Shown here: positions 49,273 through 62,969 of the stretch, in pieces
How positions within the stretch are numbered: position 1 is the first letter of the stretch
How the letters are laid out: each line of letters opens with the position of its first letter
Source of the DNA: Pectobacterium punjabense
GTDB taxonomy: Bacteria; Pseudomonadota; Gammaproteobacteria; Enterobacterales; Enterobacteriaceae
Assembly: GCF_012427845.1 (NCBI RefSeq)
Contig: NZ_CP038498.1
Span: 4,154,001-4,218,000, forward strand
Reading direction: 5' to 3'
DNA: 64,000 bases
Made by a program: the position numbers and the translations under genes
Notes under the pieces: generated by a model
Databases searched by the model: none
What the model saw: the letters and a program-made list of their open reading frames with translations, nothing else
What the model was told of the DNA's origin: nothing

Positions 49273-50580
49273 TCAGAACTGCTGTTCTTCCGTCGATCCC
49301 GTCAGCGCCGTCACTGAAGACTCGCCTCCCTGAATGATGTTCGTCACCTTATCAAAATAGCCCGTCCCCACCTCCTGCTGATGTGATGAGAAGGTATAGC
49401 CGTCTTTAATCGCCTCAAATTCAGGCTGCTGCACTTTTTCTACGTAGTGCCGCATCCCTTCGCCCTGTGCATAAGCATGCGCCAGGTCAAACATGTTGAA
49501 CCACATGCTGTGGATGCCAGCCAGCGTAATGAATTGATACTTGTAGCCCATTGCCGACAGCTCATCCTGAAAACGCGCAATCGTGCTGTCATCCAGATTC
49601 TTCTTCCAGTTAAAGGAGGGCGAACAGTTGTACGCCAGCAGTTTGCCGGGAAACTTCGCGTGGATGGCTTCGGCAAAACGACGCGCCAGCGATAAATCTG
49701 GCGTCGACGTTTCGCACCACACTAAATCCGCATAAGGTGCGTAGGCTAGCCCACGGCTGATCGCCTGTTCAATCCCGGCGCGCGTACGATAGAAGCCTTC
49801 CACCGTACGTTCTCCAGTGATGAAATCACGGTCATATTCATCGCAGTCAGACGTCAGTAAATCCGCTGCATCCGCATCGGTTCGCGCAACCAGTAAGGTC
49901 GGCACGCCCATGACATCCGCCGCCAGCCGCGCCGCGACCAGCTTCTGAACGGCTTCCTGCGTGGGAACCAGCACCTTGCCACCCATGTGTCCACATTTCT
50001 TCGCCGATGCCAGTTGATCCTCAAAGTGAACTGCCGCCGCCCCCACTTCAATCATCGATTTCATTAGCTCAAATGCGTTAAGCACGCCGCCGAATCCCGC
50101 CTCTGCATCCGCCACAATCGGCAGGAAGTAGTCGGTATGGCGCTTGTCGCCCGGCTCAATATGATTCGCCCACTGAATCTGATCGGCACGCCGAAACGTG
50201 TTATTGATGCGTTCGATCACCGCAGGCACCGAGTTTGCCGGGTAGAGCGACTGATCGGGATACATGCTGGACGCCAAATTGGCATCCGCAGCCACCTGCC
50301 AGCCGGAAAGGTAAATCGCTTCAATGCCGGCTTTAGCCTGCTGTAAAGCTTGTCCGCCCGTCAGCGCCCCCAGACAGTTAACATAGCCTTTACGGGCCTC
50401 GCCGTGCAGCAGGCGCCATAACCTCGCCGCGCCGAGCTGCGCGAGCGTACATTCCGGGTTCACCGATCCACGTAGGTTAATCACATCTTCTGCGCTGTAG
50501 GGGCGCGTAATACCTTCCCAGCGGGCGGTTTTCCACTCTTTTTCGATATGCTGGACTTGTTGGGTACGAGAGGTCGTCAT
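49273..50580 (-). CDS. aceA: Isocitrate lyase
   Basis: 435 residues (E. coli 434). Active-site signature KKCGHMGGK with Cys196; Mg and substrate residues in [10 protein letters not shown] and YNCSPSFNW. It cleaves isocitrate to glyoxylate and succinate. Second gene of aceBAK, 31 bases after aceB. Confidence 0.98.
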   Translation of the reverse strand: MTTSRTQQVQHIEKEWKTARWEGITRPYSAEDVINLRGSVNPECTLAQLGAARLWRLLHGEARKGYVNCLGALTGGQALQQAKAGIEAIYLSGWQVAADANLASSMYPDQSLYPANSVPAVIERINNTFRRADQIQWANHIEPGDKRHTDYFLPIVADAEAGFGGVLNAFELMKSMIEVGAAAVHFEDQLASAKKCGHMGGKVLVPTQEAVQKLVAARLAADVMGVPTLLVARTDADAADLLTSDCDEYDRDFITGERTVEGFYRTRAGIEQAISRGLAYAPYADLVWCETSTPDLSLARRFAEAIHAKFPGKLLAYNCSPSFNWKKNLDDSTIARFQDELSAMGYKYQFITLAGIHSMWFNMFDLAHAYAQGEGMRHYVEKVQQPEFEAIKDGYTFSSHQQEVGTGYFDKVTNIIQGGESSVTALTGSTEEQQF

Positions 50581-50611
50581 AGCAGAGGTTCCTTTTTATT
50601 ATCAATCAGGA

Positions 50612-52210
50612 TTAATCAAGCAATGCGTAGCCGGGTAATGTCAGGAAATCGATCAGTTCATCTTGCGTAGTAATTTGCTCCATCAGCCGGGCAGCTTCAC
50701 CAAAACGCCCTCCGCTAAAACGGGCATCACCTAATTCTTCCTGAATCACAAACATCTCTTCGGCCAACATCTGGCGGAATAGCGCTTTGGTGATCACACG
50801 ACCATCGCTCAACGTCTTACCATGACGAATCCACTGCCAGATTGAGGTACGGGAAATTTCTGCCGTCGCCGCGTCCTCCATCAGCCCATAAATCGGGACG
50901 CAGCCATTGCCAGATATCCACGCTTCGATGTACTGCACGGCAACGCGGATATTCGCGCGCATACCGATTTCCGTACGCTCTCCCGGACAGGGTTCCAGCA
51001 GTTCCTCTGCGCGAATGGATGCATCCTGTTCACGGCGAATATCGAGCTGGTTTTTGCGCTCACCTAACGCCCGGTCGAACACGTCCATCACCGCATCCGC
51101 TAACCCTGGATGCGCCACCCAGGTGCCATCATGACCATTGTGAGCCTCCAGCTCTTTATCTTTACGTACCTTATCCAGCACCCAGTTATTGCGTTCCGCA
51201 TCCTTACTCGGAATGAACGCTGCCATTCCGCCCATGGCGAATGCCCCCCGCCGATGACAGGTTTCGATTAACAAACGCGAGTAAGCACTGAGGAAGGGTT
51301 TTTCCATCGTCACCGACTGGCGATCGGGCAGAACACGATCGCTGTGGTTCTTTAATGTTTTGATATAACTGAAAATATAATCCCAACGACCACAGTTCAA
51401 CCCGACGATATGATCGCGTAAGTGGTAGAGGATTTCGTCCATCTGGAAAACGGCAGGCAGTGTTTCAATCAATACCGTTGCTTTGATCGTCCCACGCGGA
51501 AGGTCAAAACGATCTTCCGTATAGCAGAAGACATCGTTCCACCAGGCCGCTTCCTGCCATGACTGTGTCTTTGGCAAATAGAAATAGGGGCCGCTACCTT
51601 TCTTGAGCAATTCCTGATAGTTGTGGAAAAAATACAGCGCGAAATCAAACAGGCTACCGGGAATGGCTTCCCCCTGCCAGGACACGTGTTTTTCAGGCAA
51701 ATGCAGCCCGCGTACCCGACAAATCAATACAGCAGGGTTGGGTTTCAGTTGGTAGATTTTTCCTGTTTCATTGATATAGGAAATCGTACCGCGTACGGCA
51801 TCGCGTAAGTTGATTTGCCCATCAATCACCTTTTCCCATCCCGGTGATAGCGAATCCTCAAAGTCCGCCATGAAAACTTTCACATTGGCATTCAATGCGT
51901 TGATCACCATCTTCCGCTCAACCGGGCCAGTAATTTCAACGCGGCGATCCTGAAGGTCATCGGGAATACCGCGTATCGTCCATGCTTTATTTCGAATGGA
52001 AGCCGTTTCTGAAATAAAATCTGGCAGCTTTCCCTGATCGATATTGCGCTGCTGCACCTGCCGTTCAGCAAGTAATTGATTACGTGCTGGCGTAAAATGT
52101 GCGACCAACTCCGCTAAGAAATTAACCGCCTCTTCAGTAAGAATGTGCTTCTCACCTTCGCCAAAACGCTGACTAAATGCCAATTCTCTGTTTATCGTCT
52201 GCTGCATCAT
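50612..52210 (-). CDS. aceB: Malate synthase A
   Basis: 532 residues from the ATG at 52210, with AAGGAACC upstream; the frame is open to 52249. Signatures KVFMADFEDSLSPGW, the conserved GLNCGRWDYIFSYIK, and the C-terminal catalytic Asp region. It condenses glyoxylate with acetyl-CoA to malate. First gene of the operon. Confidence 0.97.
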   Translation of the reverse strand: MMQQTINRELAFSQRFGEGEKHILTEEAVNFLAELVAHFTPARNQLLAERQVQQRNIDQGKLPDFISETASIRNKAWTIRGIPDDLQDRRVEITGPVERKMVINALNANVKVFMADFEDSLSPGWEKVIDGQINLRDAVRGTISYINETGKIYQLKPNPAVLICRVRGLHLPEKHVSWQGEAIPGSLFDFALYFFHNYQELLKKGSGPYFYLPKTQSWQEAAWWNDVFCYTEDRFDLPRGTIKATVLIETLPAVFQMDEILYHLRDHIVGLNCGRWDYIFSYIKTLKNHSDRVLPDRQSVTMEKPFLSAYSRLLIETCHRRGAFAMGGMAAFIPSKDAERNNWVLDKVRKDKELEAHNGHDGTWVAHPGLADAVMDVFDRALGERKNQLDIRREQDASIRAEELLEPCPGERTEIGMRANIRVAVQYIEAWISGNGCVPIYGLMEDAATAEISRTSIWQWIRHGKTLSDGRVITKALFRQMLAEEMFVIQEELGDARFSGGRFGEAARLMEQITTQDELIDFLTLPGYALLD

Positions 52211-52319
52211 TCGTGGTTCCTTTTCAGATTCCGCTTCATTCATCAACAACCGCTAGGTCGGCAAAAAACAGCATGTACATTTCTTAGCCGACAGAATTAA
52301 GCGTAATGCAATAAAAACA

Positions 52320-52345
52320 AAAATCAAAAACAATTTCCATTTTTA
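52320..52345 (-). promoter_or_regulatory. IclR operator upstream of aceB
   Basis: On the minus strand ATGGAAATTGTTTTTGATTT, essentially the E. coli aceB IclR box. An overlapping dyad TTTCCAT-TTTT-ATGGAAA spans 52334-52351. The site is 110-135 bases before the aceB start. Confidence 0.82.
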
Positions 52346-52445
52346 TGGAAAAACAAATTTAAGCACATGATAAAATTGAAGATTAAGATTAAAAAGGAAA
52401 AGAAATAACTTTCACTAACTAACGGGAATGGAATGCTTCAGTACG

Positions 52446-52472
52446 AAAAAGAAAGGCACCTTTAACGGTGCC
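52446..52472 (-). terminator. Intrinsic terminator of metA
   Basis: GGCACC-GTTAAA-GGTGCC followed by TTTCTTTTTC on the minus strand, 26 bases after the metA stop. Confidence 0.9.
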
Positions 52473-52497
52473 TCAGAGAAAAAGATCAAGATGGGAG

Positions 52498-53427
52498 CTA
52501 GTCGAGTGTAGGGTTCATTTTGCGCAAATCGTAAGGCGTAATCTGGTAAACATAATAATTTAGCCAGTTAACAAAAAGCAGATGTCCGTGGCTACGCCAG
52601 CTCGCTTTCGGTGCCAATTCAGGATTGTCATCCGGAAAATAGTTAACCGGAACCGCTGGATCTAATCCGGCATCGCTATCACGGAAAAACTCTCCTGCCA
52701 GCGTCAGAACGTCATACTCAGGATGTCCGGTAACGAACGCCAGACGTTTATCTTTACTGGCAAACAGGTAAGCGCCGGCCTGCTCCGACTCAACCAGAAT
52801 ATCCAAATCCGTGTGCTGCCGAATCACATCAGCCGGAAAATCTGCATAACGCGAATGTGGGGCCAGGAACGTTTCGTCAAAGCCGCGGGTCAGCAAAGCA
52901 TGGGGTTGTAACGTCTGATGCAAGTAAACGCCAGACAGCTTTTCCTTTCGGGTCATCTTCGGAATGCCGTAGAGGATATTGAGAGCCGCCTGTACAGCCC
53001 AGCACACGAATAATGTGGATGTGACATGTTCTTTTGCCCACTCGATGACACGTGCGATCTGCGGCCAATACACAACATCGCAGAAATCGACGAGCCCCAG
53101 CGGGGCACCGGTAACAATCAAACCATCAAAATTTTCGTCCTGAATATCGTCAAAATTGCAGTAGAAATTATTCAAATGCTCAGTTGGCGTATTCTTTGAC
53201 TCTCGGCTATCGATGCGCAGCAGTTGGATATCGATCTGTAGGGGAGAATTGGATAACAGGCGTAGAAACTGGTTTTCAGTCTCGATCTTCTTAGGCATCA
53301 GGTTCAGAACCAGCACTTTGAGTGGACGAATCTCCTGCGTTTTAGCACGCGAGGACGTCATGACAAAGACGTTCTCATTACGCAGAAAATTAACGGCTGG
53401 TAACTCATCAGGAACCCGAATTGGCAT
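52498..53427 (-). CDS. metA: Homoserine O-succinyltransferase
   Basis: 309 residues, E. coli length. Catalytic Cys142 ([11 protein letters not shown]), His235 and Glu237 (TGHPEYD) are at the E. coli positions. It commits homoserine to methionine synthesis. Controlled by MetJ boxes just upstream. E. coli yjaB, normally between yjaA and metA, is absent. Confidence 0.98.
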   Translation of the reverse strand: MPIRVPDELPAVNFLRNENVFVMTSSRAKTQEIRPLKVLVLNLMPKKIETENQFLRLLSNSPLQIDIQLLRIDSRESKNTPTEHLNNFYCNFDDIQDENFDGLIVTGAPLGLVDFCDVVYWPQIARVIEWAKEHVTSTLFVCWAVQAALNILYGIPKMTRKEKLSGVYLHQTLQPHALLTRGFDETFLAPHSRYADFPADVIRQHTDLDILVESEQAGAYLFASKDKRLAFVTGHPEYDVLTLAGEFFRDSDAGLDPAVPVNYFPDDNPELAPKASWRSHGHLLFVNWLNYYVYQITPYDLRKMNPTLD

Positions 53428-53446
53428 AACCTTATATCCTCAAAGC

Positions 53447-53470
53447 ATACGTTTAAACGTTTAGACATCC
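53447..53470 (-). promoter_or_regulatory. MetJ operator (three met boxes)
   Basis: Contiguous 8-mers ATACGTTT, AAACGTTT and AGACATCC (plus strand), matching AGACGTCT-type met boxes and very similar to the E. coli metA operator, 20-43 bases upstream of the metA start. Confidence 0.85.
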
Positions 53471-53564
53471 AGATGCCCGAAGATAGCGAGTTTTTGTACT
53501 AATGTCGAGTGCTCAACGCATAAGGTGAAAATGTTTCACTGTGCCTAAAAAAACGTTATGCGCT

Positions 53565-53936
53565 TTATCTATTTTTCCTTGCTTGTTCAATAACTTCCGC
53601 ATCGGCCAATACTCGATCATTTTCGATCATAACTAGCCGAGCTCTTGGTGAAGTGGAAACCGTTATTTCCTGAAGAATACGTTGCTCAACCTGAGACAGC
53701 CCACCGTCATTCATTTCAAGCGCATGAATGACAAGTACATCCTGACCAAATTTAAACCAGTTACGTTTTATTAATTTTCGGGCTAAATCTTTAAGCACCT
53801 TCTCTGCACGAAAAAAATCAGCGACCAGTAGACGTGTATTACTGAAAACCTGACTGGAATCGCCTAGCTCTTGGTGTGTTTCAGGATTACGCACAACCAT
53901 TTTGTTCTTACGAATCTGGATATATAAGATCGTCAT
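53565..53936 (-). CDS. yjaA: YjaA family protein
   Basis: 123 residues (E. coli 127). Shared segments: ILYIQIRKN, RLLVADFFRAEKVLKDL and HALEMNDGGLSQVEQRIL. E. coli yjaA is a stress-induced gene of unknown function located between an rRNA operon and metA, the same place as here. No signal peptide or membrane segment. AGGGAAA precedes the ATG. Confidence 0.88.
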   Translation of the reverse strand: MTILYIQIRKNKMVVRNPETHQELGDSSQVFSNTRLLVADFFRAEKVLKDLARKLIKRNWFKFGQDVLVIHALEMNDGGLSQVEQRILQEITVSTSPRARLVMIENDRVLADAEVIEQARKNR

Positions 53937-54014
53937 TTATTTCCCTATATTTCTTATTCCTAGTGATCTCTATGTGCAAACAGTGAGGAAATCGATTGCA
54001 GATAAAACCATAGC

Positions 54015-54044
54015 AAAAAGCCCCTGTCTTTCGACAGGGGCTTT
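54015..54044 (-). terminator. Intrinsic terminator of the rRNA operon
   Basis: AAAGCCCCTGTC-GAAA-GACAGGGGCTTT with a T-run on the minus strand, 12 bases after 5S. GNRA-type tetraloop. Confidence 0.95.
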
Positions 54045-54055
54045 CCACTTATTTG

Positions 54056-54175
54056 ATGCCTGGCAGTTCCCTACTCTCACATGGGGAAGCCCCACACTAC
54101 CATCGGCGCTACGGCGTTTCACTTCTGAGTTCGGCATGGGGTCAGGTGGGACCACCGCGCTATCGCCGCCAGGCA
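54056..54175 (-). rRNA. 5S ribosomal RNA
   Basis: 120 bases, TGCCTGGCGGC at the 5' end and GCCAGGCAT at the 3' end; the central CCGAACTCAGAAGTGAAACG is the conserved helix III loop. Confidence 0.98.
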
Positions 54176-54305
54176 AATTCTGTTTCATTCCAACCGTTAT
54201 GCTCTACTTTCTTTGTATCGCACAACCATCAGAACCAATCTTCGAACAAGCTGAATATCGTTCTCTATGAGTCTTTCATCACCCACAAAACACCTTCGGT
54301 GTTGT

Positions 54306-57201
<2,896 letters not shown>

Positions 57202-57347
57202 TCACAACCCGAAGATGTCTCTTTCGATTCATCATCGCGCTGCGATTATTTGAGAGACTCATTGACAGACTGATTCACCACGACACACCCGAAGGCCGTC
57301 ATGCATGTTCAGCTGTCATGTTTCAATTTTCAGCTTGTTCCAGATTG

Positions 57348-57360
57348 TTAAAGAGCAAAA
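57348..57360 (-). promoter_or_regulatory. Spacer boxA antitermination site
   Basis: TGCTCTTTAACAA in the tRNA-Ala to 23S spacer, identical in core to the leader boxA; it loads the Nus antitermination complex. Confidence 0.8.
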
Positions 57361-57418
57361 CATCGCAGTGCACCCAAACAGGTACACTCTGATGTTTTTT
57401 TATCATAACGAGTAGTTA

Positions 57419-57494
57419 TGGTGGAGCTATGCGGGATCGAACCGCAGACCTCCTGCGTGCAAGGCAGGCGCTCTCCCAGCTGAGCTATAACCCC
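57419..57494 (-). tRNA. tRNA-Ala (TGC)
   Basis: 76 bases with CCA, anticodon loop CTTGCAC. Second spacer tRNA of the rRNA operon. Confidence 0.97.
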
Positions 57495-57536
57495 ATCGCT
57501 ACTTACAGTTACCTTAGATACCACTCATGGAAGAGT

Positions 57537-57612
57537 TGGTAGGCCTGAGTGGACTTGAACCACCGACCTCACCCTTATCAGGGTGCGCTCTAACCACCTG
57601 AGCTACAAGCCT
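57537..57612 (-). tRNA. tRNA-Ile (GAT)
   Basis: 76 bases with CCA, anticodon GAT. All arms match the E. coli spacer tRNA-Ile, but the anticodon region reads CACCC-TGATAA-GGGTG, one C shorter than the E. coli CACCC-CTGATAA-GGGTG, so the loop appears to have six bases instead of seven. Confidence 0.93.
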
Positions 57613-57685
57613 ATTAAGGTATTTCTGCTCGTTATTTTCATCAGACAATCTGTGTGAGCACTTCACTTAACGCACATCTTCTTGG

Positions 57686-59227
<1,542 letters not shown>

Positions 59228-59377
59228 AAGATTTGTTTGATTTGCTGAACTCGTCAGCGATGCTCAAAGAATTAAAACTGTTTATTCGTAATGAATTTAC
59301 TGTTGTTCACTCTTCAAGACTTTTTTATATCGTTAAGATACGGTCTTGTGAGTGCCCACACAGATTGTCTGATTATA

Positions 59378-59390
59378 TTGTTAAAGAGCA
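59378..59390 (-). promoter_or_regulatory. Leader boxA antitermination site
   Basis: TGCTCTTTAACAA, about 150 bases upstream of 16S in the rRNA leader. Confidence 0.85.
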
Positions 59391-59426
59391 GTGCGTTGCG
59401 GTCTTAACCGCTTCGCGAGGTGGCGT

Positions 59427-59454
59427 ATGTTACGCTTTCCACCTTCAGAGTCAA
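59427..59454 (-). promoter_or_regulatory. rRNA operon promoter P2
   Basis: TTGACT, 16 bases, TAACAT, followed by ACGCCACC; matches rrn P2 layout. Confidence 0.75.
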
Positions 59455-59528
59455 CGTTTATTTTAAAGCGTTTTCTCTTTCTTTATCGACCCGGTTGTGT
59501 GTTCACAGCGCCGTGTCGATGGAGGCGC

Positions 59529-59556
59529 ATTATAGGGATCTGTTTTCGTTGCACAA
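59529..59556 (-). promoter_or_regulatory. rRNA operon promoter P1
   Basis: TTGTGC, 16 bases, TATAAT with CCC before and the GCGCC discriminator after, as in E. coli rrn P1 promoters. About 100 bases upstream of P2. AT-rich DNA further upstream could hold UP and Fis sites. Confidence 0.85.
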
Positions 59557-59721
59557 CAACTTTCTTGATCTTTTTTTCTGTTCGCGCGTTTTTCGACCCT
59601 TTCGATGAGATCTTACGCGATCTGCGTTATTTTTCAGTTGCCGCCGCGGCATATCTGTCGATATTTTGTCTGTTAATGCGAATAATCAGCGTGTGGCAAC
59701 TAAATAACTGCGAGGTTATCG

Positions 59722-60270
59722 ATGAGTGCAAAAACATTCCGTCGTTATAACGGTATTTCTCCTATTTTAGGTGAAAGAGTCATGGTCGATCATTCTAGCG
59801 TGGTGATTGGCAAGGTAACACTAGGCGATGACGTCGGTATTTGGCCTCTTGTCGCCATACGCGGTGATGTTAACTACATCACGATTGGTGCAAGGAGTAA
59901 TATTCAGGACGGAGCAGTGCTTCATATCACCCACTGCTCAGAGAAAAAACCGGAAGGTAATCCACTTATTATTGGCGAAGACGTTACTGTAGGCCATAAA
60001 GCGATGCTGCACGGTTGCCAAATAGGAAATAGGGTTTTGGTGGGAATGGGTTCAATACTTCTGGATGGTGCCATTATTGAGGATGATGTCATGATCGGTG
60101 CGGGTAGCTTGGTCCCTCCTGGAAAACGTCTAGAGAAAGGACATCTATACCTTGGCAGCCCAGTTAAAAAGATTCGGCCACTGACACAAGAAGAAATAGA
60201 GGGGCTGGTTTACTCAGCAAATAACTATGTTCGTTGGAAAGATGAATACCTTGCTCAGGATAATGAGTAA
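59722..60270 (+). CDS. yrdA: Gamma-carbonic-anhydrase-like protein YrdA
   Basis: 182 residues of left-handed beta-helix hexapeptide repeats (VVIGKVTLGDDVGIWPLVAI onward). The zinc histidines are in LHITH and GHKAMLHGC. Family members are trimeric; activity of YrdA is uncertain. GAGG lies upstream of the ATG. Divergent from the rRNA operon, as next to E. coli rrnD. Its last 16 bases overlap the end of yrdB on the other strand. Confidence 0.95.
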   Translation: MSAKTFRRYNGISPILGERVMVDHSSVVIGKVTLGDDVGIWPLVAIRGDVNYITIGARSNIQDGAVLHITHCSEKKPEGNPLIIGEDVTVGHKAMLHGCQIGNRVLVGMGSILLDGAIIEDDVMIGAGSLVPPGKRLEKGHLYLGSPVKKIRPLTQEEIEGLVYSANNYVRWKDEYLAQDNE

Positions 60271-60512
60271 CACCCCTCATCATCCCATTCTTCAGCAACA
60301 ATCATTTTTTCAAATTCGTCTTCAAGATCCCATCTATATTCCCTGAACAGTGCCAGCCACTGTTCAGGGCTATCTCCCCCGTAACGGTGCTGAAGACATT
60401 CAGCACTTATCAGGCATTCCTGCTGAAAGCCATTCACTAAAACAGGGAAACGGATCGCCATTATCTTATCATCCCAACTTTCACGATCTGGGAACTGGAT
60501 CGCTTGGTTCAC
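60255..60512 (-). CDS. yrdB: DUF1488 protein YrdB
   Basis: 85 residues from a GTG at 60512 that overlaps the aroE stop (GTGA); the longer frame upstream is inside aro[14 protein letters not shown] and [19 protein letters not shown] match E. coli YrdB, also 85 residues. Function unknown. Confidence 0.9.
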   Translation of the reverse strand: MNQAIQFPDRESWDDKIMAIRFPVLVNGFQQECLISAECLQHRYGGDSPEQWLALFREYRWDLEDEFEKMIVAEEWDDEGCYSLS

Positions 60513-61336
60513 TTCGCGAGCTCCTGCTTCAGTAAAGCAATCACGGGCTCCACGTCCGGCATCACACCATGCCAAAGTTTGAACGCATGTGCCGCTTGTC
60601 CCACTAGCATTCCCAAACCATCGGCATAATGGGTAGCGCCATGCTGTACGCACCATGACAAAAAGGGTGTCAGTTGCGGCAGGTAAAACATGTCATAGCA
60701 ACACGTTTTTGGAGAAATGAGTTCTGGCGGTAAGTTAGGAATACTATCGTACATACCAGAAGAGGTTGCGTTAATGACTAGATCGAAAAACTGACCATGT
60801 AAATCGTCGAGAGCAACCGCTTGAATATCGCCAATATCACAGAAGGCCTTAGCTAAAGCATCAGCTTTAGAGAATGTCCTATTCGTCAGCACAACTGTGC
60901 AGCCATAAGCCAGTAAGGGTTGGATAACCCCCCGCGCTGCACCGCCCGCCCCCACTAGCAAAACACGATCCAGCGGCTTCACCAGCGCCAGCCGTTGCAG
61001 ATCGCTGAGCAAACCGATGCCATCTGTATTATCACCAAATAGGCGTCCGTCACTCAGCCTCTTCAATGTATTCACCGCACCTGCGCGCGCCGCAGATTCG
61101 CTACGCTCATCAGCTTCGGCAAAAGCCCTCTCTTTAAAGGGCGCAGTGACATTTGCACCACCAGCACCATCGCGAAAATACTGACGCAGCTGCGGCTCAA
61201 AATGATCCAGAGGCACTAACACACGTTGATATGTCAGCGTTATCCCCGTCTGTGCAGCAAATAACTCATGTATGCGAGGCGATTTACTATGCGCAATCGG
61301 ATTACCAAAAACTGCAAAAGACGTTACTTCAGACAC
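60509..61336 (-). CDS. aroE: Shikimate dehydrogenase
   Basis: 275 residues from a GTG at 61336 with GGAGGGG upstream; the TTG at 61348 would put that site inside the gene. [14 protein letters not shown], catalytic Lys in [11 protein letters not shown], Asp in GDNTDGIGL, and NADP motif GAGGAARGV. It reduces 3-dehydroshikimate in aromatic amino-acid synthesis. Confidence 0.97.
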   Translation of the reverse strand: MSEVTSFAVFGNPIAHSKSPRIHELFAAQTGITLTYQRVLVPLDHFEPQLRQYFRDGAGGANVTAPFKERAFAEADERSESAARAGAVNTLKRLSDGRLFGDNTDGIGLLSDLQRLALVKPLDRVLLVGAGGAARGVIQPLLAYGCTVVLTNRTFSKADALAKAFCDIGDIQAVALDDLHGQFFDLVINATSSGMYDSIPNLPPELISPKTCCYDMFYLPQLTPFLSWCVQHGATHYADGLGMLVGQAAHAFKLWHGVMPDVEPVIALLKQELAK

Positions 61337-61355
61337 GTTCCCCTCCAACTTACCG

Positions 61356-61925
61356 TTAGCCCTGACGAATGAGCTCGCCTGTTAGTACATCCCTGATTTC
61401 TGATGGATTCATTCTTCCGCCGACGTTCCCACACAGCACAGGAAAACTGTCGCCAAACTGCTGCAATACGTCCTGAGCAGTGCGACAAGGGAGTTGCCCA
61501 CTTAAATTGGCACTGGTTGACACTAACGGTTTACCGTAACGCTGGCACAGCTCCTTGACTAATGGATGGTCACTAACGCGTACTGCAAGCGAAGAAAATT
61601 GCCCCGTTAACCACTTCGGCGTCGTCTGTTTTGCAGGTAATACCCACGTAACTGGACCTGGCCATGTAGAAAACATCACGCCCTTCTGCTCGTCAGATAA
61701 CACGCTGTCATCAATATAAGGCGCTAGTTGACTAAAATCTGCTGCAATCAGGATCAGACCTTTTTGCCAAGGGCGTTGTTTTAACGCCAGCAAGCGGTTA
61801 ACCGCTACTTCACTATCAGGGTCACATCCCAACCCAAATACGGCTTCAGTCGGGTACGCAATCACCTGCTCATTATGTAATTCCCGCAAAACAGGAATCA
61901 TTAGTTCATCAGAGACATCACTCAT
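61356..61925 (-). CDS. tsaC: Threonylcarbamoyl-AMP synthase
   Basis: 189 residues from the ATG at 61925, overlapping the yrdD stop by 8 bases. YrdC/SUA5 motifs [27 protein letters not shown] and [11 protein letters not shown]. It makes the activated intermediate for tRNA t6A37. Nineteen bases before aroE. Confidence 0.96.
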   Translation of the reverse strand: MSDVSDELMIPVLRELHNEQVIAYPTEAVFGLGCDPDSEVAVNRLLALKQRPWQKGLILIAADFSQLAPYIDDSVLSDEQKGVMFSTWPGPVTWVLPAKQTTPKWLTGQFSSLAVRVSDHPLVKELCQRYGKPLVSTSANLSGQLPCRTAQDVLQQFGDSFPVLCGNVGGRMNPSEIRDVLTGELIRQG

Positions 61926-62475
61926 TCTTATCAACTTCTGTCGCTATTGGTTTTCCGCATAATTTACTGGCACAAAATAGCTTGGTGCCTTGTGCCGTCT
62001 TCTTCTCAAACAATAAAGCATAATGGCAAGAGGGGCATTCACCCGCTATCGGTTTATGGTTTAACGCAAACTGGCAATCGGGATAACGATCGCAAGAATG
62101 AAACACCTTACCGTAGCGAGACTTACGCTGTAGCAGCGTGCCTTCATTACACTGTGGACATCGAATCGCCGTTTCATCAGGGCGATCGATAGTCTCGGTA
62201 TGATTGCACTCAGGATAATTACCGCAGCCGATGAACATCCCATAACGGCCTTGCCGTAGCACCAATGTCGACTGACAAAGCGGGCATTGCTGTCCATCCA
62301 ACACTTTGACAATATGTCCATCAGCCTGCGCTTTAAGCGGGCGAATGAAACCACATTCCGGATACGTAGAACAGCCAAGGAATGGGCCGTGCCGACCAGA
62401 ACGGATAACCAGCACTGACCCACAGTCTGGGCATATTTCCTGTTTTTTTTCAGTAAACAATTCAGGTTTAGCCAT
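61918..62475 (-). CDS. yrdD: Topoisomerase-type zinc-ribbon protein YrdD
   Basis: 185 residues with four C-x2-C zinc ribbons of the topoisomerase I C-terminal type ([53 protein letters not shown]). Lacks the topoisomerase core. Probably binds single-stranded DNA or RNA; role unknown. Confidence 0.94.
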   Translation of the reverse strand: MAKPELFTEKKQEICPDCGSVLVIRSGRHGPFLGCSTYPECGFIRPLKAQADGHIVKVLDGQQCPLCQSTLVLRQGRYGMFIGCGNYPECNHTETIDRPDETAIRCPQCNEGTLLQRKSRYGKVFHSCDRYPDCQFALNHKPIAGECPSCHYALLFEKKTAQGTKLFCASKLCGKPIATEVDKNE

Positions 62476-62495
62476 TCGAACCGTTATTCCTCTGG

Positions 62496-62969
62496 CTATT
62501 GCACATAACCGTCATTGACCTCAAAAAGTAATTCTTCCATTTGCTGATAGGCATTCTCACAACCGGGAACATTGAAAAGCACCATGAGAATAACCCACTT
62601 CAGATCTTCCAGATCAAATTCCTGCGTTTCCAGCGCCATCACACGTTCGATGATCATCTCGCGCGTTTCAAGATTCAGAACCTGGATTTGCTCAAGGAAC
62701 AATAAAAATCCACGACAGTCCGCATCCAGACGCAGCTCCTCATCCTGCGTATAGATTCGCATAGCCAGAGCATCGTTCGCCAAATAAAGCGGCGCAGTTT
62801 GTCCTTCCTGAATATCGGCCAATTTTTCCAGCCAACTCAACGCGCTATAGATATCATTACGATGGAATCCAGCGCGAGTGAGGTCATCAGTTAACGTATC
62901 CTGATCGACACGCATTTCAGTTTCATTGTGGATGTAGCTCTCAAACAAGTACATGAGTACGTCGAACAT
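62496..62969 (-). CDS. smg: Smg family protein (DUF494)
   Basis: 157 residues, same as E. coli. [16 protein letters not shown] at the start and [20 protein letters not shown] near the end are conserved. Function unknown. Its start overlaps the end of dprA by 29 bases. Confidence 0.95.
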   Translation of the reverse strand: MFDVLMYLFESYIHNETEMRVDQDTLTDDLTRAGFHRNDIYSALSWLEKLADIQEGQTAPLYLANDALAMRIYTQDEELRLDADCRGFLLFLEQIQVLNLETREMIIERVMALETQEFDLEDLKWVILMVLFNVPGCENAYQQMEELLFEVNDGYVQ

